A stretch of 64,000 nucleotides of DNA from Earliella scabrosa (Eukaryota; Basidiomycota; Agaricomycetes; Polyporales; Polyporaceae), in NCBI GenBank assembly GCA_022605405.1, contig JABYQQ010000003.1, positions 2,666,001-2,730,000 of the forward strand, read 5' to 3'. How positions within the stretch are numbered: the first letter of the stretch is position 1; each line of letters starts with the position of its first letter. Position numbers and translations under genes: made by a program. A model generated the notes under the pieces. The model saw only the letters and a list, made by a program, of their open reading frames with translations. It was not told the DNA's origin and did not search any database. This document shows, in pieces, positions 26,144 to 37,516 of the stretch.

Positions 26144-28861
26144 ATGTCTACACGACAATCTCGCTCGGCGAGCATCCCTATACCACCTAGCACTGTGGCT
26201 CGCAGTCTGGAGAGCGTGATACCCATGTCATTCAGTCCCAATCCTGCCCCACGATCTCGTCTAGTCAGTGCTGGTACGTCTGCAAGCTTCAGTCTTGGCC
26301 GCACTGTTCCCCCGCCGACTCGCTCCGTCTCTACGAGCTATGCGTCTGCTATCGCCGCAACCCCTCGCGGTCGCACAGCTGGGCCTGCGCAGGCCACTCC
26401 GGCACCGCTCTTCGAACCCCGAGTCATACGCGCAACGCCGTCCCCGAACCCATCGCGAGATCAGGCATGTAACCCCCCGTATTCCCCCTCCGCCTCCCCC
26501 ACACGGCCTCGACGCCTCAGCTCTGGTGTTCGCACCCAAGCCAGCCTGAGCTCGAGCATCCCCAGTGCCCGTGTTCCGGCTCCCACCCATGTAAGCCATA
26601 CAACCTCACATGGCTTCCCACGTCCTGCCTACCTGGATTATTCTGCGCTCCGGGACATGCTTCACACGGACCCAAGTGCGTCGGCGCATGTCGCCAGCAC
26701 GCGACCCTTGCCGTACAGCGTGTCCGGACACGACGCGAGAGCGACAGCAAGTCCGGCCCCGCCCTACCCGTACTTGCGCCGCGACCTCACGCCTGTCGCC
26801 GACAGCGATGACGAGAGCATGGCGACTCCGCCGCCCCCGCCATCTGTCGGGGCAGTGACTATGATCAGCACGAATACGGTGCTCATGCTCCCGACGCGGT
26901 GGAGCGAACAAGACCGCCTCCCGTCGCTAAGCGTGTCGCTCGATGGGCGGGAGCTCACGTTCACTGGGCCATCGTGTAATGGCGACCGCGAGTCGAGTGC
27001 AGCACGAGCGAATCACGCCATCCCGCCTGCGTGCGGCATCTATTACTACGAGGTGGAGATCCTGCACAAGTGTCCCAAGGGGTGCGTCTGTGCTCAGTCC
27101 TTTGTCCTCCACTCCCGTTGCTGACATTGGTGCAGGCCCATCAGCGTGGGGTGCGTCTCTCGCGCCTGGGCCGGTCTCGCCGCTGACGAGTTGACAGATT
27201 CTCTGCGCCTGAGGTCCGTCTGTCGCGTCTCCCGGGCTGGGAGAAGCACAGCTGGGGGTATCATGCCGACGACGGCTGGGCGTTCCCGGGACACAAGGAC
27301 GGGAGCTCCTACGGCCCGACTTTTGACAGTACGTGCTCATTTTGCTTTCGTCGTGTGGTGTGAACGCCGACCCTGGTCCGCAGCGGGCGACGTGATTGGC
27401 TGTGGGATCGACTTCAGCCAGAACCGCGTATTCTACACGAAGAACGGGGGCTTCCTCGGTGCGTGGACTCGTGCAAAGTCTCCGCTGTGTCGTTTCCTGC
27501 TGACTTGGCGTGGGTGAGAACAGGCATGGTGTTTGAGAACGTGGGGAGAGCGACCGAGATATATCCGTCGGTCGGGATGCGGCAGACGAATGAGTCCATC
27601 CGTGCTAACTTTGGCAGCCACCCGTTCCGGTTTGCGATCGAGGAGCATATCCGGGCGCAGCGCGATGCCGTATGGGGGAACATCATGAGCGCCCGCATCG
27701 ACTGGAGTCTGTTGGGACTCGGGCCGAGGAAGACGGAAGAGGAGCACACGGTCGAGGAAGTAGAAGCGCAGGGCGAAGACTCGCGTGCGCCTCTCCGGAA
27801 GCTCGTCCTTGCCTACCTCGCCCACCACGGCTATGCGCGCACAGCGCGCGCCTTCCAGAAACAGTGCGCAGAGCAGTCCAAGGCAGTAGCGGACAAGGCG
27901 CCAATTGAGCCCAAGGTAGAGCCCGTGGACGAGGACGTCCGAATGGCGGTGGATGACGCTCCCGCTGTCGCGAGTGCGCCTGGGGTGTCGAGTGGTGACT
28001 TTGGCTTTGACCACGAACTGAACACCCGGCTCTCGATCACGAACGCAATCCTCCGGGGCGATATCGATGAAGCACTCGCCTTGATACAGGCGAACCACGC
28101 CGCGGTGCTCGACCGCGAGCAGAAGATTATCCTGTTCCGGCTCCAGTGCCGCAAGTTTGTCGAGCTCGTGCTCGAGGCGGGCGAGGCGCTTCGTCGCGTG
28201 AAGGAGGCTGAGGCGACGCCGAAGCCTGCGCCGGTCGCGCTCGACGGCGACGAAGTGGTGGGGACAATGGATGGCATGGGCGCGATGGACGTGGACGACC
28301 CGTCGCCCGAGGCCCACGATCCCCCGTCCTCGTCTGTGCCCATCGCGCCCCCGACTGCATCTGCGTCTCTCTCCGCCCAACCGCCCTCGACTCCCGTGGC
28401 GCCAACGCATGCGACGCTCGCCGCGACAGCACGGGCTTCGCTGCACAATGCGCTCAGCTTTGGGCAGAAGCTCGAAGCGGAGTACAAGTCGGACACGCGG
28501 CCGAGCGTGCGTGCGCATCTCCGACGCACGTTTGGCGTCGTCGCGTACGATGACCCGGTCGCGGCCGGGGGCGAGGTCGCGGAGACCGCGGGGCAGACGG
28601 CGCGGAACGCGCTCGCTGCGGAGGTCAATCAGGCTATTCTCGGTGCGTGCTTCTTTATTGGTTCGAGCGGTTTGCTGACGGATTCGCGGTGGGCGTTTGT
28701 GGGTGTCTGTCTACACAGAGTCGCAAGGGCGGCCGGCGCATCCGGCGCTGGAGACGCTCTTCCGCCAGGCGGGCGCGTGCGTCACACAGCTCGGGCTGCT
28801 GGGGGTGGGTGCTGCGGCCTTTGCGGATGTGCGGAGGGAGTTCATTGAAGAACGACTTTGA
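26144..28861 (+). CDS. GID1: Gid1/RanBPM-like SPRY-LisH-CTLH protein of the GID/CTLH ubiquitin ligase
   Basis: A Ser/Pro/Ala-rich disordered N-terminus of about 230 residues precedes a SPRY domain (YYYEVEILHKCPKG, then WGYHADDGWAF, GDVIGCGIDF, VFYTKNGGFLG). After it come a LisH motif (LVLAYLAHHGYARTARAF, about 27810-27855), a CTLH-type helical block (ITNAILRGDIDEALALI, about 28030-28190) and a C-terminal CRA-like helical region ending ADVRREFIEERL. This order is that of fungal Gid1/Vid30 and animal RanBP9/10, scaffold subunits of the GID/CTLH E3 ligase that targets metabolic enzymes. Introns include about 27081-27135 and 27151-27196, which flank a 15-nt exon, and 28645-28720. Splicing at the last one gives the frame ending at 28861. 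Estimated length about 800 residues. Confidence 0.88.
27136..27150 (+). other. 15-nt micro-exon in the SPRY domain
   Basis: The exon gcccatcagcgtggg lies between gtgcag and gtgcgt. Joined to its neighbours it supplies PISVGF, restoring the SPRY frame from CPKG to SAPEVRLS. Without it the SPRY fold would be broken. Confidence 0.8.
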
Positions 28862-29558
28862 GGTTATGGAGAGGTGCATCCTGGAGGTAGTGCAAAGGTT
28901 TGTGTTGTATATTACTACTATATCTCTCTCAGCGCTGTTGGCGATCTTGGACGTTCTCCTGCTCACCTCCCCTGCTGTGTCTATCTGTACTGTTGCTGCC
29001 ATGTGAGATGGGTGTACCATCCGCTGTAGTCTCTCGAATTTGACGATCTCGACTCACCCGATATACTTGACAACAGAATTTGAATCCTGGTGTCTTCCCT
29101 GGTTCAACCCAGCGTTGGGACATGGTGAAGGGTCACTGATTTTAAGTCTCTCCACAGTCCCAAGAAGATTTAACTTTTGCGCAGGGTGAACATCTTCAGC
29201 TCAGTTTCTATACCGCTGAAATTGATTGTCTCCTCTGCGCAGAGCCTAGATCATCGACCCGCCCATCGGATGTCCCTCGCTAGCTCCCGCTCAGCATGAA
29301 CGCCGCATTCAAATTGCATCGCCACGCGCGCCCAGCCCGCCATGTGTTTGCTCTCGGAAGCAAATTTGAATCGCATTTGATCGCAGTCGACGCTTGCGTG
29401 AGCGTCTCCCGTCAATTCAACGTTCCACGCTGTGAGTCGTCGCCACGACACCGATTTTCCACAAGCTGTGCGGGCTGACGTACCAACATACATGGGCTAA
29501 AACTAGGGCAGCAGCTAAATAACAACACCGGACGCGTGTTGTCTCCCTCCATCACAAC
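28862..29558. other. Intergenic region with promoter of the first EF-hand gene
   Basis: 697 bp. The proximal 210 bp contains blocks shared with the promoter of the paralogue at 37517 (annotated separately). The distal part holds nothing I recognise; a gaatcc/ggttcaaccc stretch near 29080-29110 is not part of a tRNA-like cloverleaf. Confidence 0.5.
29353..29476 (+). promoter_or_regulatory. Promoter blocks conserved with the paralogous EF-hand gene
   Basis: Three blocks recur upstream of the gene at 37517 in the same order: ctcggaagcaaat (29353-29365), gcatttgatcgcagtc (29373-29388) and a 41-bp block at 29436-29476 (36 of 41 positions identical to 37392-37432). The last block ends 82 bp before this ATG and 84 bp before the paralogue's ATG. 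Function as regulatory sites is inferred from conservation relative to the diverged flanks. Confidence 0.55.
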
Positions 29559-32500
29559 ATGTCTTTCAGTAGCCTCACCAGACGGTTCCGCAAGGCCCGG
29601 TCGAAGGGGAGCGAAGATCACGACTCATCCAATTCTAGTTGGAGTACGCCTGATCCACACCGCAGTACCTCTGAACCTCCGTCGAGTACGGTGGCGGCCA
29701 GTACCCTGAATGGAGAGGGTGCCGGTACCACAAATTCCTCACTGCCCGTCCCGATGCCTACGCCTCAGCCCGCTCCGGTGTCGATGCCCGTTCCCCAGCC
29801 CTCCGAGCCTCCACCGCGGACACCTACTCTTACTATCTCCACAGCCGTCCCGAATGCGACTCCACGTGCGATGGACGGCGGGCTTGCAGAGCTGACCCCC
29901 ACCGCGCGCGCACGCGTGGAAGCAGGGCCGGCGATCAAAAGGATGGACCGCGCGCTCGACACCATGGGTGCGTCCTTCTGTCCTACGTATTCTAGCGATG
30001 TGGTGACGAACGCGGTTGCCTTTGAACAGGCGAAAAGGTCGACAGCCTCGCCCAGCAGGCGAACATGATCCTCACGGCGTTGAGCGGTGCGGCGCAGACG
30101 CTCGAGCAGTCGGACGTCGCTAAGAAGATCGAGCGCGGGATCCAGCGCTTTGCGGACGACATCCCTTGGCTCATGAAGGGTCTCGATGAGCTTGCGAGGA
30201 TCCATCCGGCCGTCACTGGTCTGTGGGATTAGCCTTCAAGACATGTCAGTGGGTAAAGTACTAATTCGAACTGTTCTCAGTGGCTGTGCTCGCGTTCAAG
30301 GCAGTCTACGCACTCGAGAACGTTCGCCAGGAGAACGACCGGCGCGTGATGACGCTGTATGTCGAGATGAAAGACCTGATGATGGTCATGGTACAGTAAG
30401 TTTGCTCTCCTGAATAACGAAGGCTGACTGACGGATACATGCCATCCCACGCAGACTCAAGAACGTAGAAAGCCGGACGGTCACCGACCCCGACGGGCGC
30501 ATCCTAGAGAGCCGCCTGGAGGAGCTCGCGAAGAAGACAGCGCGCGATATTCGCGAGTGCGCGAACTTTTGCGACACGTTCCTGAAGAAGAAACTGCTCG
30601 TCAAGGTGCTCAAGGGACCGGTCTGGGCGGAGAAGCTCGGCGGATTCGTGGCCGTGTTCGCGGAAAGGAAGCACGAGTTCCAGCTTGCACTCGCGATCCA
30701 CAACGCGAACTCGCTGACCGATGTCAAGACACAGAATATCGACATACAGACCAAGTGCGCTAATCCTTTGGTTGCCGGCTCAATTCACTGACGGATGGAG
30801 TTGCTCCGGAAAGGATCGATGTTGTTATCAGGCTGTTTGAACAATTCGTGAGCGCGGATGAGCGCAAGCTTGCCACCGAGGTCGCAAGCAAGGGGGGCAG
30901 GACGAAGGTACGACAGGATGACGAGGCGCTCAAATCGCTCATCGCACTCGACGTTTCAATGCGCCGCGGGCCCGGCAAAGCCCCAGAAGACGTCGAAAAG
31001 CTACCCAGCGCTGGTAAGAATAACGCGATCGATGCCGGAGCTACCACTGCTCGCCGTCAAGCCAAGACTACGGCTAAGAAGTCGCTCACCCTCGACGACC
31101 TCAAGCTGGAGCTGCGTGAGGACATCGACGAGGCGCTGGAAAGGAATTCCGAGGTCTTCACTGGCAAGTTCGAGCTGCAAGTCAGCATGTTGCAAGTTGC
31201 CTTGGAGAGATATATCTATTTGGAGAACAACAGAGTGATCGATGCGTTGACGGACACCATGACAAAGGGACCGCATTCGAAGATCAAGGATCCGGTATGT
31301 TTCACTCGGACTGCTTGCGACTCAGACAGCTTATGCGAAGCTACATAGGAATTGCAGAAGATCTGGCAAGAGATGGTGCGCAGTTACACTGGGGATTGCA
31401 TCGAAAGTCACTGCACCCACTAACGTTTCTTGCAGAGTTGGAGAGGAAACGTCAAAGCTCGTCTATTCGTTGTGACGCTACAGGATCACTATCGTGACCA
31501 GTTCGACTTTGCAACGAGCAAAGTTCCCAACGAAGCTGTGGCAAGCGATCAATGGGCCCTTGAGTTCCTCAGTGTCGGCTGGCTGGACCCTATCATGGAG
31601 GCTTTCGATGATGACGTCTCTGGCTATGTGACGATCGCGGAAGTGAACAGACTCATGGATATGCGCCCATCGTCGCTTAATTGGAGGTGAGTCTTCGTAA
31701 GATGCTTCACACCGCCATCGCCACGTCTTGATGACCGACATATTCACAGCATACCTCATTGGCTTGCCTATTGGGCCGTTGGTACTGTGTCATTTCGCTG
31801 CATCTGAGTGCGCACGTCTGGCTCACACAGGTCCGCAGGGTGGAAGATTGCAGCATCCATCTACATCTCCAAGATCAAAGGCCTCTTGTGCACGATGCGA
31901 GAAGTATATCGCTCCGACATCCTCCCTCGCAATCGCAACTCCTTCTACAACTATTTCGACGTCTGGTGGTGGGTGGCCATGATGGTTTGCGGCGTAGAGC
32001 AATCGCTTTTGGACAATATGCCAGACGTCTCTTATGATCGATTTCAAGACTACGTTGAGCTAGAAGAGGCACGGATCAAGGGGAACCTGGAAAAGATCAA
32101 GTATCACATCGATGCGTCGGACACTCTCGCGCTGGTCTTGGGACCAGGGCGGATGGAGAACGTGCGCCGATCCGACCATGACTTCGGGCGTTCTAATACT
32201 GACACCCTCATATGTTCCGGTAGTCGATCTTCCCGTTGCTATATCTGCTCCTCAAGAACGACTATCGCAAGGTACAAGCTTCGGTGTCGGTTGGTCTAGG
32301 TCTGGACGAGTTTGCAAACTCTCGGGATTCGTTCGGACATGTCGCCTCTGCATATGCTCGCCGATATACGGAATTGATAAGTGAGTCTGACTTGGTATGA
32401 GCTCGGTTGGGCGTACTCTTACACCTGTGTGCAGCCCTGTTCACGCAGCAGAAGCTTGATCCTATGGTTCAGATCAAGAAGTATGCTTCTGGTCTGGTAG

Positions 32501-35373
32501 GGCTTCCAGTCCAATATGCGCATCCCGGCTGAGTTGTGTGTTCGCAGCTCACCCACTGGCGTCCGGACACAGAATTTTGGCGGCTTGAAAACAGCATGAA
32601 ATTTGGCTTCGCAGATGGAATCATCCAAGGGCAAGAGCCCCTGAACCTCGAAGGGCTCGAGATTATCAAGGACTCGCCTTTCGACATCTCGTTATACGAC
32701 CTCAATGATGAAGACGCCGAAGAGGATCTTCTGGCGCCGGAACCCTATCAAGCCATGTAGGTGTCCAATGTCTCATAGGGATATGACGCTAAACCGGGTG
32801 CATTGCTGATACTCCAGCCTGGGAAAGTGGTCTGGGTTCGCTTACGACCAATACCGATATCCTGCCCGTACGATGCTCTCGCTGCACTTCCACTATGGCA
32901 ACGCGGAAGACCATTCCTTCCATGCCTCTGGCGTAGACTTCAACGCCGAGAGCTACTACGTGCGCGGATTCTACGACATTGGAGACGATGATAACGTTAC
33001 GTATCTGACATGGACGATGACCTATCCCGGAGACTACGTGCGACAATACCGCGGGAGGCTGATGGACGAATACACCATTATTGGGACACGCGACGCCAAC
33101 CACGGCTATCAGGACTGGGATTTCATCCTCAAGAAGATTCCTCCAGAGATAATGCTCTTCCGCCCTCCGCCTTCAAAGTTCGGGGAGAATGCCGCGCAAG
33201 CACGATGGGCTTTCGCTCGCGACGCAATCATCTACGACATCCGCCGCAAACGATGGGACTGGAAGTTCTTCGCAGCGCGCCGGGATGCCCGCAAGGCGTA
33301 CGTCGCGCTGCTCAGTCGGACGGGCGGACCGGAGATTGGCGGTTATGACGATCTGTTGTCGGAGTGTATGGGCTCCGCCGTCCCGAACGACATCCGGCTA
33401 TACGAGAGCATAGCCAGCTACATCAGCGACACGAAGCCGCTCCATCAGTGAGTGCGAATCCCCGTCGTGAGCTGCAGAGCGCTGACCCTGAGTGATTGAC
33501 ATCGTTACAGCGAAGCCCTGTCCTGCGCAAACGTCTCGAGTTTCCTCCATGTCGTGCACGGCGCGCGATGGATATGCGTCACGTGCACACCTCCTGAGGA
33601 GAGCTACTACCAGCAGGTCACATTCTGCGACTATCCAGAGTGTTACTCGGTGCCGGTCGATCCGTTGACCCACACCATGATCGAGCACCGCGACGGTCTG
33701 AAGCGCCCGCACTATCCCTCACACGACTTCGTCAAGGTCAGAACGATCGTGAACCGGCTGGATTGGCCAGGGCTTCGTGAATCAGCGATCCGAGAGCTCA
33801 ATAATATCCGCGCAAGTTCCTTCAACTGTCCCCGGGGTCGCCCCGAACTTCAGGCTCCGCGTATGTCCAATACCTCGACACTCCCACCCCCTCTGGGCCC
33901 TTGGCCTTTGTCTCCTACCACTTCTCTGGAGCCACGGGCTAATGTCACTTCCAACGGCAACCATCATCCCACTCCCGACGGTCCTGAGGCTCTTGGTCCC
34001 GCTTCCGACATCTCCCGACCGGGTACTCCTGACGTACCGCACGCGACAGAGCAGGTCCAAAATATTGTCTCGGATGTAAAGGTTGGCTCAACGGAGGACG
34101 TCGGACTGCCTGCTGATGAGGATGAGAATGAGCGTGAGAGAACCCCGATCTCGGCTTCATGCAATGATCACGCAGGTTCCACCACTACGGGGAAGGACGG
34201 CGAGGCTGATCTGCAACAGAGCAGTGACGACGCTGCTGAGGAGCAGGCGGAAAAAGGCGAGAACGCGGGAGATTTTGCAGCCCCCGATAACAAAGGCGAA
34301 CTAATCTCAACGGAAGTCGAGAACGAGGTTCGGATTCTCGAGGACTCAATATCTCCGTTAGCGGGGGGCGGTGAAGGAGTCAAGGACGACCGGGAGGCAA
34401 ACTATGTGCCTGAAGAGGATAAGCGTACGCCAGACCTCGCGCAAGTTGGCGAGCCAAGTAACAACGCCTCCGTCGACGAATTGCCTGATTCAACTCTGGG
34501 GCCAGCGGTGGACCTTGTAACGAAGACGACTCAGCCCTGGGGAAATGATTCAACCCTTCCAGATCCCTCAGGCGCAGAGTTAACCCCATCGGAGCCCATT
34601 CCTGCTACACCGTGGGCCCCTTCACCGCCTGTGATCCCTCCGCCATGGGATGGCCCTTACTGCCACATATGTAACAAAACCGTCTACATGGGTGAATGTT
34701 GGTACTGTCTGACATGCGATGCCAGTGCGTCTTCGATACTAACTTCCTAACCGATGTGGATTGAGCTCACCTTGTCTGGGCCAGACTTCATATGCAACGA
34801 CTGTGACTCACAAATGCTCATATTGTGCAGAGCCTGCAACAAACCGTTTCCACAGCCTGAGTGGTACCACAGGGAGATCGGTCAGTACCAAGATTAGTAT
34901 GAGCCTTGTACCTTGAACGTGCGGATACTGAACCTCATCTCCGGATAGATGACTTCCTTTGTGACAACTGCTTCGCGACGGGAGTTAGACGCGAGACGTC
35001 CGGACCCTTGGACGACCCTTACTACACGCGACCCGTTAGACATGTTCACACTCACAGTGTGGTCCTGGTCAAACCCTTGGTGCCCGATATTCCCGATGCG
35101 CCCGGGGACTCGGACGAGGGGCGGACAGAGCGCCGACTGGCAAGTCTTGAGGATCGCATACTAGCCATGGACTTGCGGTTCGAGCAGATACAAACGCAGC
35201 TCTCGCGGTTCGAGGAGATGCAGGCGCAGCTCTCGCAACGCGACTCACAGATCCAGGAGCACTTGGCCAAGTCGCACTCTGCGATGGAGAAGTTGACCGA
35301 CATGCTGTCTAGCCTTATCGGTGGGCGAAACGTGCCAGTGCTGGAGAGCGGGCCGGAGAAGGTGGAAGCATAG
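29559..35373 (+). CDS. Large EF-hand protein with STAND-like N-terminus and Cys-rich C-terminus, upstream paralogue
   Basis: About 1,550-1,600 residues, with many short introns. Order: a basic start (MSFSSLTRRFRKARSKG); a Pro/Ser-rich linker; a helical region (GIQRFADDIPWLMKGLDELA, VAVLAFKAVYALE, CANFCDTFLKKKL, KVLKGPVWAEKL) that resembles from memory the N-terminal helical domains of basidiomycete NACHT/STAND proteins, although no NACHT follows; one canonical EF-hand loop DDDVSGYVTIAE at 31607-31642; a helical and aromatic-rich middle (YNYFDVWWWVAMM); a beta-rich domain (YPGDYVRQYRGR, DEYTIIGTRD); an acidic low-complexity linker (about 33840-34650); a Cys-rich zinc-type module (CHICNKT, CWYCLTC, CNDC, CRACNKPFPQPEWY, CDNC); and a coiled coil near the end. 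Role unknown; calcium sensing is suggested by the EF-hand only. Tandem paralogue at 37517. Confidence 0.75.
31349..31375 (+). other. 27-nt micro-exon (ELQKIWQEM), upstream EF-hand paralogue
   Basis: A phase-0 exon of nine codons, preceded by acatag and followed by gtgcgc. The same exon exists in the paralogue at 39352-39378, encoding DLKKIWQEM. Confidence 0.75.
31607..31642 (+). other. EF-hand calcium-binding loop
   Basis: Twelve codons encode DDDVSGYVTIAE. Loop positions 1 (D), 3 (D), 5 (S), 6 (G) and 12 (E) match the canonical EF-hand. Only one loop with all ligands is visible in this protein. Confidence 0.8.
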
Positions 35374-35725
35374 GGAGGAAACATGAAGTACGCCACCAGC
35401 TGGTACAGTAAAACCGTTCTTTTGAGCAATGAATTCTCGGGAGGCAACTTATACTATTAGCGTGCGCATCTCAGTCCAGTGTGCAGATAGTAGCACTCCG
35501 CTCAGAACTTGAAGCTTGAAGATGAACGCCGTTGACGATGTACTATAGTACATAGGGCCCGGGCAGGCCCGGGGCGGTCCGGCAACAGAGACGCCTGTGC
35601 GGCCACGCCAAGAGACGCCGACTCCGGGCCGTGGCTGCTCAACCCCAGTGAGAATCGACAAAGTCTCTGGCGCTCTCCGTCGGTCTCCGGCGGTATCTGA
35701 CAGCACATACCCCTCCCAACAGACC

Positions 35726-35788
35726 GAGACAGATGGAGACCTCCACGAAGGCCCAAAATACAGATGGGGGGCGGTCTCCATCTGTCTC
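35726..35788. repeat. Perfect 16-bp inverted repeat (hairpin)
   Basis: Arms gagacagatggagacc (35726-35741) and ggtctccatctgtctc (35773-35788) are perfect reverse complements separated by 31 nt. It lies just inside the left end of the TIR element and is probably a subterminal palindrome of it. Confidence 0.85.
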
Positions 35789-35967
35789 CTGGCCTCTCAC
35801 GCGGTACCTTCATGTAACCAGGCTAGGGTAGAGTCAACAATACATGGATTAGTCCAGTCCTCTATGCGTATCGGGCCTCGGCAGGTGTCCACAGGTCTCG
35901 CCATGTCTTTGAAAGTCTCTGTCTGTCTCTATTGGTCCCTAGTGATACACAGTAGGGATACACTGGG

Positions 35968-36480
35968 CACGCACGCGCGCGCGCCGGACTGCCCACTCGC
36001 GCGCACGCACCCGCTTGCTCGCTCGCGCACGCACCGCCCGTTCGCGCACGCACACGCTCGCTCGTTCGCCCATCCCACCCCGCGCGCTCCCGCCCGTTCG
36101 CGCGCACGCACCCGCTCGCTCCTTTGCCCATCCCACCGCACCCGCGCATCCACCCGCGCACCCGCACGCGCGCGTTGCCCGCTCACCTGCACGCTCGCCC
36201 GCTCTCGCCCACCCTGCTTCTCGCCCACCGCTCTCGCCTGCCCGGTTGCCCTCGCGCCTGCTCGCACTCCTCCTGCACTCCTCCCGCTCGCCCTCCCATG
36301 ACCCTGCTGCCGCTCGCCCTCCCGCTCCAGATCCGTCTCGCACACGCTACGCATCCTCCCACACCCGCACTCGAAGCGATCCCACCTAGAAACCATGCAC
36401 CGCTCGGTCCGCCCTGCTCCCCTTCACCCATGCCCCACTCACCTTTCCTTCTCGCCCGCTGCTCCTACCCAGCCCGCCGT
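35968..36480. repeat. GC-rich simple and tandem repeat tract
   Basis: It begins with an alternating run (cacgcacgcgcgcgcgc, 35968-35984) of the kind that favours Z-DNA. It continues as degenerate cgct/cgca tetramers with a longer unit seen twice (36035-36079 and 36091-36137, both running from cgcccgttcgcgc to gcccatcccacc). The strand is strongly C-rich on the plus side. No coding value. Confidence 0.7.
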
Positions 36481-37324
36481 CTGCGCTTGCCCTGCCCGCC
36501 CACCTCAGTGCCCATCTCACCCGCTCTCCTTCGCCATGGACCCGGCTTACCTGGCTATCCAGATTGCAAGTTCAGTAGGAGCGAGGGGTGGGATAACGGG
36601 AGGAGAGAGAGAGCAGGGAAGATGGCGGTAGGAGACAAGGATTGCTCGAGGGCAAGGGTGGAGCGCAAGTCATAAATGACATCATGTAACTTAGGCGCGC
36701 GCTGCGTACGGAATGCAGGACGAGAGAGCGCCCGGGAGGCAGCGCCGCAGCGGGGCACGAGACTGGTGGGAGAGCGTGCAAGAAAGGAGCAGGGGAGACG
36801 TCTGGACAGGCCTACGAAGACATGCATGTAGCAGGAGAGAAGCAGCAAAAATACACCATTTAGCGCCCAGCAATCAACGACGGACTGGAACGTACTTGAA
36901 CTTGCTTCGACGAATTTGGACTTGAGCGGTGTTCGATCTGACACGAGTCCTCCCATGACCCTCCGAGACAGGTGGAGATCGACGGGGACCGCCAGAGACT
37001 TTGTCGATTCTCACTGGGGCTCAACCTCAATAATGTCTCCTTGCCCTGCTGCGAAAGTCACGTCCCTCGCGAGAACGTAAGTACCTCCAGCAGTTTTGGC
37101 TTGGCTTGTTCAACTGCGCTGAAGTCGTGGCCAATTATAGACTTGTCTGAGCTATCATAAGCCATCTACATTTTGTCGGCTAGTTTTCAAATTCAAATTT
37201 GATGATACCGTTCAAATCGCGACGCGTGGCAGACAAACGTGGATCAAGGAACATCGCCCTAGGCCTGGGGCCTCCATTCTCATGAAACGCGTTCTGTCCG
37301 ACTCTGTCGGTCAAGGTGCTGTTA

Positions 37325-37432
37325 CTCGGAAGCAAATCGGGCAGGCATTTGATCGCAGTCATACGCGTGATCAAGCATGGTGTTGCTCTCTGTCGTCGCT
37401 ACGACACCAGCTTTCCACAAGCTGTGCAGGCT
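37325..37432 (+). promoter_or_regulatory. Promoter blocks of the downstream EF-hand paralogue
   Basis: Contains ctcggaagcaaat (37325-37337), gcatttgatcgcagtc (37345-37360) and the 41-bp block 37392-37432 in the same order as upstream of 29559. It lies entirely outside the TIR element, so the insertion did not disrupt it. Confidence 0.55.
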
Positions 37433-37516
37433 AGCTTGCAATAGTATTACTCATGAGCCAAGCGACGTACCTGGAGAACATACATAAAGAACGCGGGCCA
37501 TCTCCTCCCGCCATCC

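Larger units (their letters stand above)
35643..37019. mobile_element. Non-autonomous terminal-inverted-repeat element (1,377 bp)
   Basis: The left end 35643-35688 and right end 36974-37019 are inverted copies: the outer 30 bp are identical (beginning ccccagtgagaatcgaca) and 43 of 46 match overall. The direct repeat ctcaa abuts both ends (35638-35642 and 37020-37024); because the flanks and ends share bases, a duplication of up to 8 bp (gctcaacc) is also possible. Short gtctcyggcg-like subterminal repeats occur inside both ends. No transposase is visible, so it would be mobilised in trans. An 8-bp duplication would suit hAT- or KDZ-type elements, but the superfamily is not determined. Confidence 0.65.
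35374..37516. other. Intergenic region occupied by a repeat-bearing insertion
   Basis: 2.1 kb between the two EF-hand paralogues. Most of it (35643-37019) is bounded by an inverted repeat and looks like a mobile-element insertion. It also contains a strong hairpin, an alternating purine-pyrimidine run and GC-rich tandem units. Open frames here are Arg/Ser/Pro-rich translations of simple sequence and are not genes. The last 190 bp is the promoter of the downstream paralogue. Confidence 0.6.

Noticed and set aside
27433..28518. 361-codon open frame on the minus strand
   Set aside because: It lies antisense to the Gid1-like exons and is Arg/His/Leu-rich, as expected from the reverse strand of GC-rich coding DNA. 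No domain.
29060..29120. gaatcc and ggttcaaccc resembling a tRNA T-loop
   Set aside because: No acceptor stem or anticodon arm; flanks do not pair.
35862..36675. Several overlapping Arg/Ser/Pro-rich open frames
   Set aside because: They are translations of simple cgca/cgct repeats inside the TIR element on both strands.
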